Positions 1-6,930 of a stretch of DNA of 11,819 bases are shown in pieces (within the stretch, counting starts at the first letter, position 1; each line of letters begins with the position of its first letter). The stretch is taken from positions 1 to 11,819 of the forward strand of contig CAZRZN010000121.1 in assembly GCA_964604565.1 (NCBI GenBank), in the 5' to 3' direction. Position numbers and translations under genes: made by a program. Origin of the DNA: CAZRZN01 sp964604565 (GTDB lineage Bacteria; Pseudomonadota; Alphaproteobacteria; Rhodobacterales; Rhodobacteraceae). Under the pieces are notes generated by a model. That model searched no databases and was not told the DNA's origin. It saw only the letters and a program-made list of their open reading frames with translations.

Positions 1-306
1 ACCGGCCCCTGGCTGGTGACGGCGGACGAGGTGCCGGATCCGCAGGCGCTGAAGGTCGGTCTGGATCTCAACGGCGAGACAGTTCAGGACAGCGATACCT
101 CCGACATGATCTTCGGCGTGGCCGAGATCATTTCCTACATGTCGCAATTCATGCGGCTTGTGCCCGGAGACATCATCGCCACCGGAACGCCGGAAGGCGT
201 GGGCATGGGCATGAAGCCGCAGCGATTCCTGCGTCCGGGCGACGTGATGGTGGTCCGGATCGAGGGCCTTGGCGAACAGCGGCAGGAAACGGTCGCCGCC
301 GACTGA
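1..306 (+). CDS. Fumarylacetoacetate hydrolase (FAH) family protein, C-terminal part
   Basis: The reading frame is open from base 1 to a TGA at 304-306, so about 101 C-terminal residues of a longer gene are visible and the start lies outside the window. The visible part carries FAH-fold hallmarks: GPW-VT-DEVPDPQ, a LNGE-VQDSDTSDMIF segment, the PGDIIATGTPEGVG loop and a late FL-PGD segment followed by IEGLG. Family members are metal-dependent (Mg/Mn/Ca) hydrolases, lyases or decarboxylases acting on beta-diketo or 2-keto acids, for example in aromatic-acid, ureidoglycolate or 3-deoxy-sugar-acid degradation. The spacing of the TGTP loop and FL-PGD motif fits the ureidoglycolate lyase / diketo-deoxy-sugar-acid hydrolase branch, but the substrate cannot be read from this fragment. 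It ends directly before a strong hairpin, so it is probably the last gene of its transcript. Confidence 0.9.
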   Translation, partial: TGPWLVTADEVPDPQALKVGLDLNGETVQDSDTSDMIFGVAEIISYMSQFMRLVPGDIIATGTPEGVGMGMKPQRFLRPGDVMVVRIEGLGEQRQETVAAD

Positions 307-315
307 TCGCGGCTT

Positions 316-348
316 GCAGCGGCGCATGTGCCGAACATGCGCCGCTGC
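316..348 (+). terminator. Perfect 14-bp hairpin after the FAH-family gene
   Basis: GCAGCGGCGCATGT (316-329), a 5-nt loop GCCGA, and the exact reverse complement ACATGCGCCGCTGC (335-348), beginning 9 nt after the stop codon. The position and perfect stem support a transcript end or 3' mRNA-stabilising structure. There is no T-run afterwards, so it is not a textbook intrinsic terminator. Confidence 0.7.
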
Positions 349-1441
349 GGTGCGACCTGACGAAAGTGCCGCGGCGGCCGCGGAAGAGGGCGCGGGCACC
401 ATGGCTGCGCTGGCCGGGTTTCGGGCGGTCCGCTGCGGTGCAGGCGCGCGATCCCGTGAAGGCGTGGAGAGGTGATTGCGCTGCCGCGGCGATTTCCTCA
501 TCCCAAGAGCCTGATGGCGAACGGTCGGACGTGCCCTTGTGTGGACCTGACGGCTGACATTTGCAGACGGGGCAATCCTGTCGCCCGGAAAACCGCAAGA
601 TGTCAGGACCGCGGCGGGGCGGTTGCCGACTTGGCGACAGAAATCGATGCGCAGGGCGGGGGCTCACGGCCCCGGGACTCTGGCGAGGGATGCAGCCCTG
701 CCGGCGGCCTGCGGGAATATCTTGGCCATGCCTTGCAAGTCATAGACCCCGGCAAGCCAATGCTGTTCAAGGACTTTGAAGGTAACTCGGAGGCCCCGTG
801 CATATTCGCTGAGGGAAGGTTTTCCCGCCCTTGGACAGGTTGCGCCCGAATTTTTCGTCGGCGCGCGTGCGTCGGGGGATGGAATGAGTATTTATGGAGA
901 GAAGAAACACCCGTTTGTCTTCTTCTCTCTTGAAAATACTCAATTTACCCGGCTTGCCAAAGGGCGAAAGAGGTGGGTCGATGTCGCTCGGCCCGTTGTA
1001 GAGGCTGTCCTGCAGCGCGGGTCCCGGGCGCGTGATGATCGTGCTTGTTGGCCCTGAGCGCGTGCAGTTGGAGATACCGGGACTCCGGTGCGCGGGCGCG
1101 TTGTTGTGTTGGACGCCTCGCGCGACTTGTCCGATGGTCTCGGGGGCAGGGTGCCGCCAATGGTGCGGGCAATTCGGAACGAGGTGAGGGATGCGCTGAA
1201 ACGCGCATCGACCATAGGCCATTGGCGGGCTATCGCCGCGCGCCGGGCGCGGATATGCCGGTGCTTGAAAGTGCCTGACGGCGCTATGGGCGCTTGGGCG
1301 GGCCATTTGACGGGTCAGGCGAGGGGAGCAATCCGCTGCCCTGTCGGCCCGGCCGGGTAGTTGGCGCGCATGGGCTGATCCGGTTTCGGGGCGGCGAGAT
1401 GGACGGCCTTCGGACGGCAAGGGCAACAAGGGGAGGCGGGG
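349..1441. other. About 1.1 kb with no convincing gene
   Basis: No frame on either strand shows a recognisable protein with a ribosome-binding site and a start. The open frames are short or antisense to the next gene and low in meaningful composition. Visible structures are an imperfect inverted repeat CTGACATTTGC / GCAAGATGTCAG (554-564 and 595-606), an 8-bp inverted repeat CTGTCGCC / GGCGACAG (578-585 and 633-640), the long palindrome at 886-941, and TGACGGGTCA at 1308-1317. A short frame around 700-830 translates to a phrase (LREYL... then GKPMLFKDFEG) faintly like the N-terminus of UbiD decarboxylases. That may be a decayed remnant or chance. A promoter for the operon starting at 1442 should lie near the right end, but none stands out. 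Confidence 0.6.
886..941. repeat. Long imperfect palindrome made of two head-to-head repeat tails
   Basis: The left arm (886-906) and right arm (920-941) are near-perfect reverse complements: GAGTATTT...GAGAAGAA against TTCTTCTC...AAAATACTC, with about two mismatches and one indel. ACA (907-909) and TGT (916-918) extend the stem, leaving a 6-nt loop. Each arm, read outward to inward, has the form TATTT-N7/8-GAAGAA, the same pattern that ends the two dispersed repeats at 4797-4855 and 10145-10202. I infer two opposed copies of the tail of that repeat family. Confidence 0.65.
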
Positions 1442-2353
1442 ATGCCGCTTGAGATGAACAAAGAGGTCTTCATCACCTGTGCGGTGACGGGATCGGGCGG
1501 CACGCAGGACCGCAGCCCGCATGTGCCGCGTTCGCCACGCCAGATCGCCGAGAGCGCGATCGAGGCGGCCCGCGCGGGGGCGGCAGTGGTGCATTGCCAT
1601 GTGCGGGATCCCGAGACCGGCGCGCCGTCGCGCGATCCGGCGCTCTACCGCGAGGTCACGGAGCGGATCCGCGACTCGGACGTCGATGTGGTGTTGAATC
1701 TGACCGCCGGGATGGGCGGCGACATCACCTTTGGTTCGACCGTTGCCCCCTTGCCGGTGAATCCGGCCGGCACAGACATGGTTGGCGCTGCGGAACGGGT
1801 GGTCCATATCGCCGAATGCCTGCCGGAGATCTGCACGCTGGATTGCGGAACGATGAATTTCGATGAGGCCGATTACGTCATGACGAACACGCCGGGCATG
1901 TTGCGCGAGATGGGCGCGCGGATGACGGTATTGGGCGTCAAGCCGGAGATCGAAGCCTTCGACACCGGGCATCTGTGGTTTGCGCGGCAGCTGGTCGAGG
2001 AGGGCGTGCTTGAGGGGCCGGCCCTCGTGCAGCTTTGCATGGGGGTGCGCTGGGGCGCGCCGGACGATCTGAACACTTTCATGGCGATGGTCAACAATGT
2101 GCCGCGGGATTGGTGTTTCAGCGCCTTCGGGCTGGGGCGCAACCAGATGCCTTATGTGGCGGCCTCTGTTCTGGCGGGCGGCCATGTGCGCGTGGGCCTG
2201 GAGGACAATCTGTTTCTCGACCGGGGGGTGCTGGCCACCAATGCGCAACTGGTGGCGCGTGCCGTCGGCATCATCGAAGCGATGGGCGCGCGGGTGATCG
2301 GCCCCTCAGCGGTGAGAGAAAAGCTGGGTCTGGTGAAGCGCGCGCCGAAATAG
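1442..2353 (+). CDS. Beta-keto acid cleavage enzyme (BKACE, DUF849 family)
   Basis: This 303-residue protein is full length for DUF849. BKACE enzymes use Zn2+ and acetyl-CoA to cleave a beta-keto acid into acetoacetate and the CoA ester of the remaining part. The Zn-binding HCH motif is at residues 51-53 (VVHCHVRDPETG). LNLTAGMGGD is at 86-94, the EICTLDCGTMNF strand at about 129-140, and VRVGLEDN at about 249-256 supplies the Arg/Glu/Asp residues expected near the metal and general base. The LTAGMGGD and CTLDCGT-NF stretches recall dehydrocarnitine-cleaving enzymes (CdhC type), but no carnitine dehydrogenase or thioesterase lies nearby, so the substrate stays open. The ATG at 1442 is chosen because GGGGAGG lies 5-7 nt upstream; the ATG at 1454 lacks a good site. 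It probably leads an operon with the two downstream oxidoreductases. Confidence 0.92.
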   Translation: MPLEMNKEVFITCAVTGSGGTQDRSPHVPRSPRQIAESAIEAARAGAAVVHCHVRDPETGAPSRDPALYREVTERIRDSDVDVVLNLTAGMGGDITFGSTVAPLPVNPAGTDMVGAAERVVHIAECLPEICTLDCGTMNFDEADYVMTNTPGMLREMGARMTVLGVKPEIEAFDTGHLWFARQLVEEGVLEGPALVQLCMGVRWGAPDDLNTFMAMVNNVPRDWCFSAFGLGRNQMPYVAASVLAGGHVRVGLEDNLFLDRGVLATNAQLVARAVGIIEAMGARVIGPSAVREKLGLVKRAPK

Positions 2354-2411
2354 CCCTTGTCCCGCCGGTTTGTGCCTTGCAAGAGTTGCGGCGCTAACAG
2401 GGGGGATCATC

Positions 2412-3512
2412 ATGGCGCGCATCGGGATCGGAATTGTCGGCGGCGGCTACATGGGCAAGGCGCATTCCGCCGCCTTTGCCGCGGTCGGCACGGTTTTCGA
2501 AACGCGGCTGAAGCCGCGTCTGGCGGCGATCTGCGGATCCACACCGCAAAGCGGCGCGCGGTATGCCGAAGCCTATGGGTTCGATCACGCGGCGGAGGAC
2601 TGGCGCGCGCTGGTGGCGGACCCGGAAGTGGAGGCGGTGGTCATCGCCGCGCCGCAGGCCACCCATCGCGAGATCGCGGAGGCGGCCTTTGCGGCGGGCA
2701 AACCGGTGCTGTGCGAAAAGCCGATGGGTCTGGATCTGGCCGAGGCCCGGGCCATGGTCAGCGCCGCGGAGCGCGCCGGGGTGGCCAACATGGTGGCCTA
2801 CAATTATTCGCGGACACCGGCCACGCAATATGCCAGGCAGCTGATTTCGCAGGGAGAATTGGGGCGGCTGCATCATCTGCGGATCCAGCATACCGAGGAT
2901 TTCCACCTTGCGTCCTTTCTGCCGCCATGGCGCTCACAGGGGGCGGCCAATGGCTGCATGGGCGATCTGGTGCCGCATCCCGTCAATGCCGCGCTGGCGC
3001 TGGGTGGCCCGATCGCCGAGGTCAACGCGGTGATGGAGACGGTTTTCCCCGAGCGCAACGGCGTCACGGTGACCAATGACGACCAGGTGTTGATGACCTT
3101 GCGCTTTGAAAGCGGCGCATTGGGGCAGCTTTTCGCCAGCCGCGTGGCCGCGGGCAGCAAGATGGGCTATGCCTATGAAGTCACGGGAGAAAAGGGCGCG
3201 ATCCGCTTTGACCAGGAGGATCAGAACGCGCTTTGGCTGTATGATTGCGCGGCGCCGGAGGCGCAGTCGGGGTTCCGCAGGATCCTGACCGGACCGGCGC
3301 ATCCGGATTACAAGCCCTTCTGTCTTGGGCCGGGGCATGGCACCGGTTATCAGGATCAGATCATCATCGAGGCCAAGGATTTTCTGACCGCCATCGAGGG
3401 CGGCGCACCGGTCTGGCCGACGTTCCGCGACGGTCTGGAGGTGCATCGGGTGATCGCGGCGGCGCGGGCCTCCGCGGCGGTGCGGAACTGGGTTCCGGTC
3501 AGCGATTTCTGA
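2412..3512 (+). CDS. Gfo/Idh/MocA family NAD(P)-dependent oxidoreductase (first copy)
   Basis: 366 residues with the usual two-domain layout. An N-terminal Rossmann fold has the dinucleotide motif GIVGGGYMG (about 7-15). The family EKP motif is at 102-104 (LCEKPMG), holding the lysine that contacts cofactor and substrate. The C-terminal alpha/beta domain contains GDLVPHPVN (about 184-192), the D-x3-H type motif whose His acts in proton transfer in this family. Relatives oxidise or reduce a hydroxyl on sugars, inositols or sugar acids; the substrate cannot be named here. The start at 2412 is preceded by AGGGGGGA about 6 nt away, and the frame upstream (to 2370) is not conserved in character. 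It lies 58 nt after the BKACE gene and 74 nt before a second, clearly different family member, which suggests co-transcription. Confidence 0.93.
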   Translation: MARIGIGIVGGGYMGKAHSAAFAAVGTVFETRLKPRLAAICGSTPQSGARYAEAYGFDHAAEDWRALVADPEVEAVVIAAPQATHREIAEAAFAAGKPVLCEKPMGLDLAEARAMVSAAERAGVANMVAYNYSRTPATQYARQLISQGELGRLHHLRIQHTEDFHLASFLPPWRSQGAANGCMGDLVPHPVNAALALGGPIAEVNAVMETVFPERNGVTVTNDDQVLMTLRFESGALGQLFASRVAAGSKMGYAYEVTGEKGAIRFDQEDQNALWLYDCAAPEAQSGFRRILTGPAHPDYKPFCLGPGHGTGYQDQIIIEAKDFLTAIEGGAPVWPTFRDGLEVHRVIAAARASAAVRNWVPVSDF

Positions 3513-3586
3513 ACATTTCCGGACCGGAAAACATCCGGGCAGGCGGCATACACAAAGCATGCACAGGACATGCACGGAGAATGAGC

Positions 3587-4744
3587 ATGGCAAGATTGAA
3601 CTGGGGGATCATCGGCGGCGGCGAAGGCAGCCAGATCGGGCCAGCGCACCGGCTGGGCGCGGCGCTGGACGGCGCCTTCGACTTTGCGGCGGGCGCGCTG
3701 GACCACCGGCCCGAGGCGGGCCGGGCCTATGGCGCGCGGCTGGGGCTGGCGGTCGACCGGGCCTATGGCGACTGGCGTGAGATGCTGGCGGGCGAGGCGG
3801 CGCGGGAGGACCGCGTGGACCTTGTGACGGTGGCCACGCCGAACGCGACGCATTTCGAGATCACGAAAGCCTATCTGGAGGCGGGGTTTCACGTGCTGTG
3901 CGAAAAGCCGATGACCATGACCGTCGAGGAGGGCGAGGAGATCGTCGGTCTGGCGCGCGAGAGCGGGCGGATCTGCGCGGTGAATTACGGCTATTCGGGC
4001 TATGCGCTGGTGCGGCACATGCGGGCCATGGTGGCGCGCGGCGATCTGGGCCGCATCCGGCTGGTGAAGGCGGAATTCGCCCACGGGCATCACGCGGATG
4101 CGGGTGACGCGGACAATCCGCGGGTGCGCTGGCGCTACGATCCGGCGCAGGCCGGGGTGTCGGCGCAATTCGCCGATTGTGGCATCCACGCGCTGCACAT
4201 GGCGGCCTTTGTCATCGGGCAGGAGGCGGAGCGCCTGTCGGCGGACACGGTGTCCTGCATCGCGAGCCGCGAGCTGGAGGATGACGCGATGGTGAACCTG
4301 CGGTTCGACGGCGGGGCGGTCGGGCGGCTGTGGACCTCTTCGGTGGCGTTGGGCCGGCAACATGGACTGACCTTGCAGGTCTTCGGCGAGAAGGGCGGGC
4401 TGCGCTGGGCGCAGGAACAGCCGAACCAGCTTTACTGGATGCCGCTGGGCGGGCGGCTGGAAACCATCGAACGGGGCGCCGCCGGCCTGTCGCCCGAAGC
4501 GGACCGGGCCAGCCGTGTGACGGTGGGCCATGCGGAGGGGATGCCGCTGGCCTTTGCCAATCTCTACAACGATCTGGCCGAGGCGATCCGGGCGCGGAAA
4601 GAAGGCCGCGAGATGGATCCGGCGGCGAATCTCTATCCCCGGGCGGAGGATGGGCTGCGGTCGATGGCGGCGGTCTTTGCGGTGGCCCGCAGTGGCGCCG
4701 CAGAGGGCGCATGGGTCGATGCGCGCCCCCCGATGTTCAGGTGA
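3587..4744 (+). CDS. Gfo/Idh/MocA family NAD(P)-dependent oxidoreductase (second copy)
   Basis: 385 residues. The N-terminal Rossmann motif is WGIIGGGEGSQIG (about 6-18), followed by HRLGAALDG. EKP is at 106-108 (LCEKPMTM) and the C-terminal catalytic segment DCGIHALHM is at about 197-205. The GGG-GS-IG-AHR and LDGAFDFAAGAL phrases place it in a different subgroup from the gene upstream, so this pair is not a recent tandem duplication. Two ATGs compete: 3581 sits only 1 nt after GGAG, whereas 3587 (MARLNWGIIG) has GGAGA 6-7 nt upstream and is preferred. The frame is open further upstream to about 3245, but that part overlaps the preceding gene and is not protein-like. The paired oxidoreductases could carry out successive or reverse redox steps on one carbohydrate-like substrate; this is inference from position only. 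Confidence 0.92.
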   Translation: MARLNWGIIGGGEGSQIGPAHRLGAALDGAFDFAAGALDHRPEAGRAYGARLGLAVDRAYGDWREMLAGEAAREDRVDLVTVATPNATHFEITKAYLEAGFHVLCEKPMTMTVEEGEEIVGLARESGRICAVNYGYSGYALVRHMRAMVARGDLGRIRLVKAEFAHGHHADAGDADNPRVRWRYDPAQAGVSAQFADCGIHALHMAAFVIGQEAERLSADTVSCIASRELEDDAMVNLRFDGGAVGRLWTSSVALGRQHGLTLQVFGEKGGLRWAQEQPNQLYWMPLGGRLETIERGAAGLSPEADRASRVTVGHAEGMPLAFANLYNDLAEAIRARKEGREMDPAANLYPRAEDGLRSMAAVFAVARSGAAEGAWVDARPPMFR

Positions 4745-4796
4745 AAGCGGGATCGCCCGGAGCGGCGCCGCCGGGACGAATGGTGGATTGGCGGAA

Positions 4797-4855
4797 GGGG
4801 GCGCTGCCCCCTCGGCCTGCGGCCTCACCCCCGGGATATTTGTTCGCCCGAAGAA
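4797..4855 (+). repeat. Dispersed repeat, copy 1 (hairpin head plus TATTT-N8-GAAGAA tail)
   Basis: The 59-nt element starts GGGGGCGCTGCCCCC (self-complementary), continues through CTCGGCCTGCGGCC and CCCCCGGGATATTT, and ends in CGCCCGAAGAA. Its first 45 bases are identical to the reverse complement of 10145-10202. The rest differs by one substitution and one indel in the spacer. It lies about 50 nt after the second oxidoreductase gene, where it could act as a transcript-end structure. I recall similar elements scattered in Rhodobacterales genomes. Confidence 0.85.
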
Positions 4856-4881
4856 GGGGGAGTGGTGCGCAACATGCCAAG

Positions 4882-4900
4882 CCCCGCCACTGGGGCGGGG
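4882..4900 (-). terminator. Hairpin downstream of metF (distal)
   Basis: CCCCGCC (4882-4888), ACTGG loop, GGCGGGG (4894-4900). Read on the - strand it is followed by CTTGG, only a weak T-run. It may help end transcripts from metF or, on the other strand, from the oxidoreductase operon. Confidence 0.35.
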
Positions 4901-4957
4901 GTCAGGGGAACGGCCCTATGGCCGGGTTTGGCTCTAGGGTGGTTAACCCGGGCGTGC

Positions 4958-4976
4958 GGGCCACCGGGGGTGGCCC
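4958..4976 (-). terminator. Hairpin downstream of metF (proximal)
   Basis: GGGCCACC (4958-4965), GGG loop, GGTGGCCC (4969-4976): a perfect 8-bp stem 27 nt beyond the metF stop codon. There is no T-run. It is the best nearby candidate for the metF transcript end. Confidence 0.45.
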
Positions 4977-5002
4977 TATGGATTTCCGATATGCGCCCCT
5001 TG

Positions 5003-5869
5003 TCAGGCCACTTCTTCGAGGGCGACCTCTGGCGTGACGCCGAGGGCGAAGCAGACGTCGCGGGTCAGTTCGGGACGGTTGAGCGTGTAGAAATGCAGCT
5101 TGTCCACGCCGCCCTCGACCAGTTCGGAGCACAGCTCGGTGCAGATCGCGGTTGCCAGGAGATCCTCGCGGCCGTCGCGCGTGGCCTTTTCGAAGGCATC
5201 GGAGACCCAGGTCGGGATGAATGTGCCGCAGCTTTCGGCGAAGCGGCGCGCGCCTTTCCAGTTTTCGATCGGCAGGATGCCGGGCACGATGGCCTTTTCG
5301 ATACCCGCCTTGGCGCAGGCGTCGCGGAAGCGGAAAAAGCTTTCGGATTCGAAGAAGAACTGAGTCAGCGCCTCGGTTGCGCCGGCATCCAGCTTGCGCT
5401 TCAGGAAGTCGATGTTGGCCTGCTGGCTTGCGGCCTCCGGATGGCAATCCGGGTAGGCGCCCACGCGGATGGTGAATTTGCCGGTCTTGGCCAGGGCCTC
5501 GATCAGTTCGATGGAATCGGCGAAGCCGTCGGGGTGCTGGGTGAAGCCGGACGCGCCTTTCGGGGGATCGCCGCGCAGGGCGACGATGTCGGTCACGCCG
5601 GCGGCGGCGAAGTCATCCGCGATCCCGAGGGTCTCCTCGCGGGTGGCATTGACACAGGTCAGATGGGCGGCGGTGCGCAGACCCGAATGTTTGTGCAGGG
5701 TGGCGACCACGTCGCGCGTCAGGTCGCGGGTCGTGCCGCCCGCGCCATAGGTCACGGAGACGAACCGGGGTCCGAGAGGCGACAGAACATTCACCGCGTC
5801 CCAGAGGCGGAAGGTCGCCTCGATGTTTTTCGGCGGGAAGAATTCGAGCGAGATCTCGGGGCGCTGCAT
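5003..5869 (-). CDS. metF: 5,10-methylenetetrahydrofolate reductase
   Basis: 288 residues, near the usual bacterial length. This FAD-dependent TIM-barrel enzyme reduces methylenetetrahydrofolate to 5-methyltetrahydrofolate, the methyl donor for methionine synthesis. Visible signatures are SLEFFPPK with catalytic Glu9 (matching Glu28 of E. coli MetF), FVSVTYGAGG at about 36-45, AAHLTC at about 67-72, and ALRGDPP with Asp101 (matching Asp120) near the flavin. QFFFE and GILPI follow in the C-terminal half. The start at 5869 (MQRPEIS) is preferred because GAGAGGA lies about 7 nt upstream and the FFPPK motif then sits at the usual distance from the N-terminus; the open frame reaching 5953 is leader. 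It is divergent from metR, its expected activator, with about 100 bp between the starts. Confidence 0.97.
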   Translation of the reverse strand: MQRPEISLEFFPPKNIEATFRLWDAVNVLSPLGPRFVSVTYGAGGTTRDLTRDVVATLHKHSGLRTAAHLTCVNATREETLGIADDFAAAGVTDIVALRGDPPKGASGFTQHPDGFADSIELIEALAKTGKFTIRVGAYPDCHPEAASQQANIDFLKRKLDAGATEALTQFFFESESFFRFRDACAKAGIEKAIVPGILPIENWKGARRFAESCGTFIPTWVSDAFEKATRDGREDLLATAICTELCSELVEGGVDKLHFYTLNRPELTRDVCFALGVTPEVALEEVA

Positions 5870-5913
5870 GGTCAATCCTCTCTTTGTTGTGGCCTTGTCG
5901 CATGAATGGCACT

Positions 5914-5949
5914 GTGAGACAAACTCATAAATCTCAAGTTCAACATGAG
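5914..5949. promoter_or_regulatory. Candidate MetR operator(s) between metF and metR
   Basis: TGAGACAAACTCA at 5915-5927 is a TGAG-N5-CTCA dyad with the T-N11-A form usual for LysR-type regulators. It resembles the enterobacterial MetR consensus TGAA-N5-TTCA. A second dyad, CTCA-N9-TGAG, lies at 5933-5949. Location between divergent metF and metR supports regulation of metF and autoregulation of metR. No SAM riboswitch was recognised in the short metF leader. Confidence 0.55.
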
Positions 5950-5970
5950 TCACACCGCAGGAAGACGCCC

Positions 5971-6876
5971 ATGCACATCGAATTCAGACATTTGCGGACC
6001 ATTCGGGCCATCCATCAGGCGGGCGGCGTGGCACGCGCGGCGGAGCAGTTGAACATCACCCAGTCGGCGCTGTCGCATCAGATCAAGGGGCTGGAGGATC
6101 AGGCCGGGGTGGAACTGTTCGTGCGGCGGTCCAAGCCGATGAAACTGTCGGCGGCGGGGATGCGGCTGCTGCGGCTGGCCGAGCAGGTCCTGCCGCAGGT
6201 CGAGGCGTTGCAGGCGGAATTCGACGGGCTGCGCGAGGGCAAGGCGGGCCGGCTGCATATCGCCATCGAATGCCACGCCTGTTTCGAATGGCTGTTTCCG
6301 GTGCTGGAAAGCTTTCGCAAGCAGTTTGGCGATGTGGATGTGGATATCCGTCCCGGTCTGGCTTTTGACGCGCTGCCGGCGCTGATGAAGGAGGAGGTGG
6401 ATGTGGTGATCTCCTCCGATCCGGAGGATCTGCCGGGGGTGACATTTCGGCCGCTGTTCGACTACAGCCCGGTTTTCGTCGCCTCCGCCAGTCATCCGCT
6501 GGCGCAGAAGCCGTGGATCGAGGCGGCGGATTTTCGGGGGCAGACCTTGATCACCTATCCGGTCGACCGGGCGCGGCTGGATGTCTTCAGCCAGTTGTTG
6601 ACGCCGGCGAAGGTGGAACCCGCGGCGCTCCGGCAGGTGGAACTGACGGCGGTGATCCTGCTGCTGGTGGCGTCGAACCGGGGTGTGTCGGTGCTGCCGG
6701 ACTGGGTGGTGCGGGAGGTCAAATACAGCTCGGATTACATCACCCGGCCTCTGACGGAGCAGGGGCTGACCCGGCGATTGTATGCCGCGGTGCGGACCGA
6801 GGATCTGGAAAAGCCGTATATGGAGGTCTTGATCCGGCTGGCAGGGGAAGAGGCGCGGCGGTTGCAGGAGGCTTGA
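5971..6876 (+). CDS. metR: LysR-type transcriptional regulator MetR
   Basis: 301 residues, a normal LysR length. The N-terminal winged helix-turn-helix is clear (HLRTIRAIHQAGGVARAAEQ, then TQSALSHQIKGLE at about 30-42). The effector domain keeps phrases that match E. coli MetR closely: LHIAIECHACFEWLFP (about 91-106), FDALPAL, LFDYSPVFVASASHPLA, and the YPVDRARLDV stretch. In E. coli MetR uses homocysteine as co-effector to control methionine genes including metF-type targets. The start at 5971 (MHIEF) has AGGAAG 6 nt upstream and places the HTH at the normal position; the open frame back to 5884 is the intergenic region. Orientation opposite metF is the classical LysR arrangement with its target gene. 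Confidence 0.95.
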   Translation: MHIEFRHLRTIRAIHQAGGVARAAEQLNITQSALSHQIKGLEDQAGVELFVRRSKPMKLSAAGMRLLRLAEQVLPQVEALQAEFDGLREGKAGRLHIAIECHACFEWLFPVLESFRKQFGDVDVDIRPGLAFDALPALMKEEVDVVISSDPEDLPGVTFRPLFDYSPVFVASASHPLAQKPWIEAADFRGQTLITYPVDRARLDVFSQLLTPAKVEPAALRQVELTAVILLLVASNRGVSVLPDWVVREVKYSSDYITRPLTEQGLTRRLYAAVRTEDLEKPYMEVLIRLAGEEARRLQEA

Positions 6877-6930
6877 GAGGTGGCGCCGGATCGGTCCCTT
6901 GGGCCAGAGAATCGGTGCACACATCCGGCT

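Noticed and set aside
1034..1360. Possible small genes on the + strand in the gap (for example from ATG 1034 or GTG/ATG near 1088)
   Set aside because: No ribosome-binding site, Arg/Cys/Trp-rich translations and no recognisable fold.
767..2248. Long (493-codon) open frame on the - strand
   Set aside because: It is antisense to the BKACE gene and the gene-free gap; its translation is His/Arg/Pro-rich with no domain, a GC-skew artefact.
3558..3575. Direct repeat CATGCAC...CATGCAC before the second oxidoreductase
   Set aside because: Only 7 bp repeated, with no dyad or promoter context; too short to support a regulatory claim.
3245..3580. N-terminal extension of the second oxidoreductase
   Set aside because: The frame is open but overlaps the preceding gene out of frame, and the Rossmann fold starts properly at the ATG at 3587.
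3356..4828. Long (490-codon) open frame on the - strand
   Set aside because: Antisense to the second oxidoreductase; composition is typical of shadow frames in GC-rich DNA.
4862..5905. 347-codon open frame on the + strand
   Set aside because: Antisense to metF, which has unmistakable catalytic motifs on the other strand.
5870..5970. SAM or SAH riboswitch in the metF leader
   Set aside because: No conserved riboswitch core was recognised and the leader is very short.
5950..6924. 324-codon open frame on the - strand
   Set aside because: Antisense to metR; His/Arg/Gln-rich and without domain resemblance.
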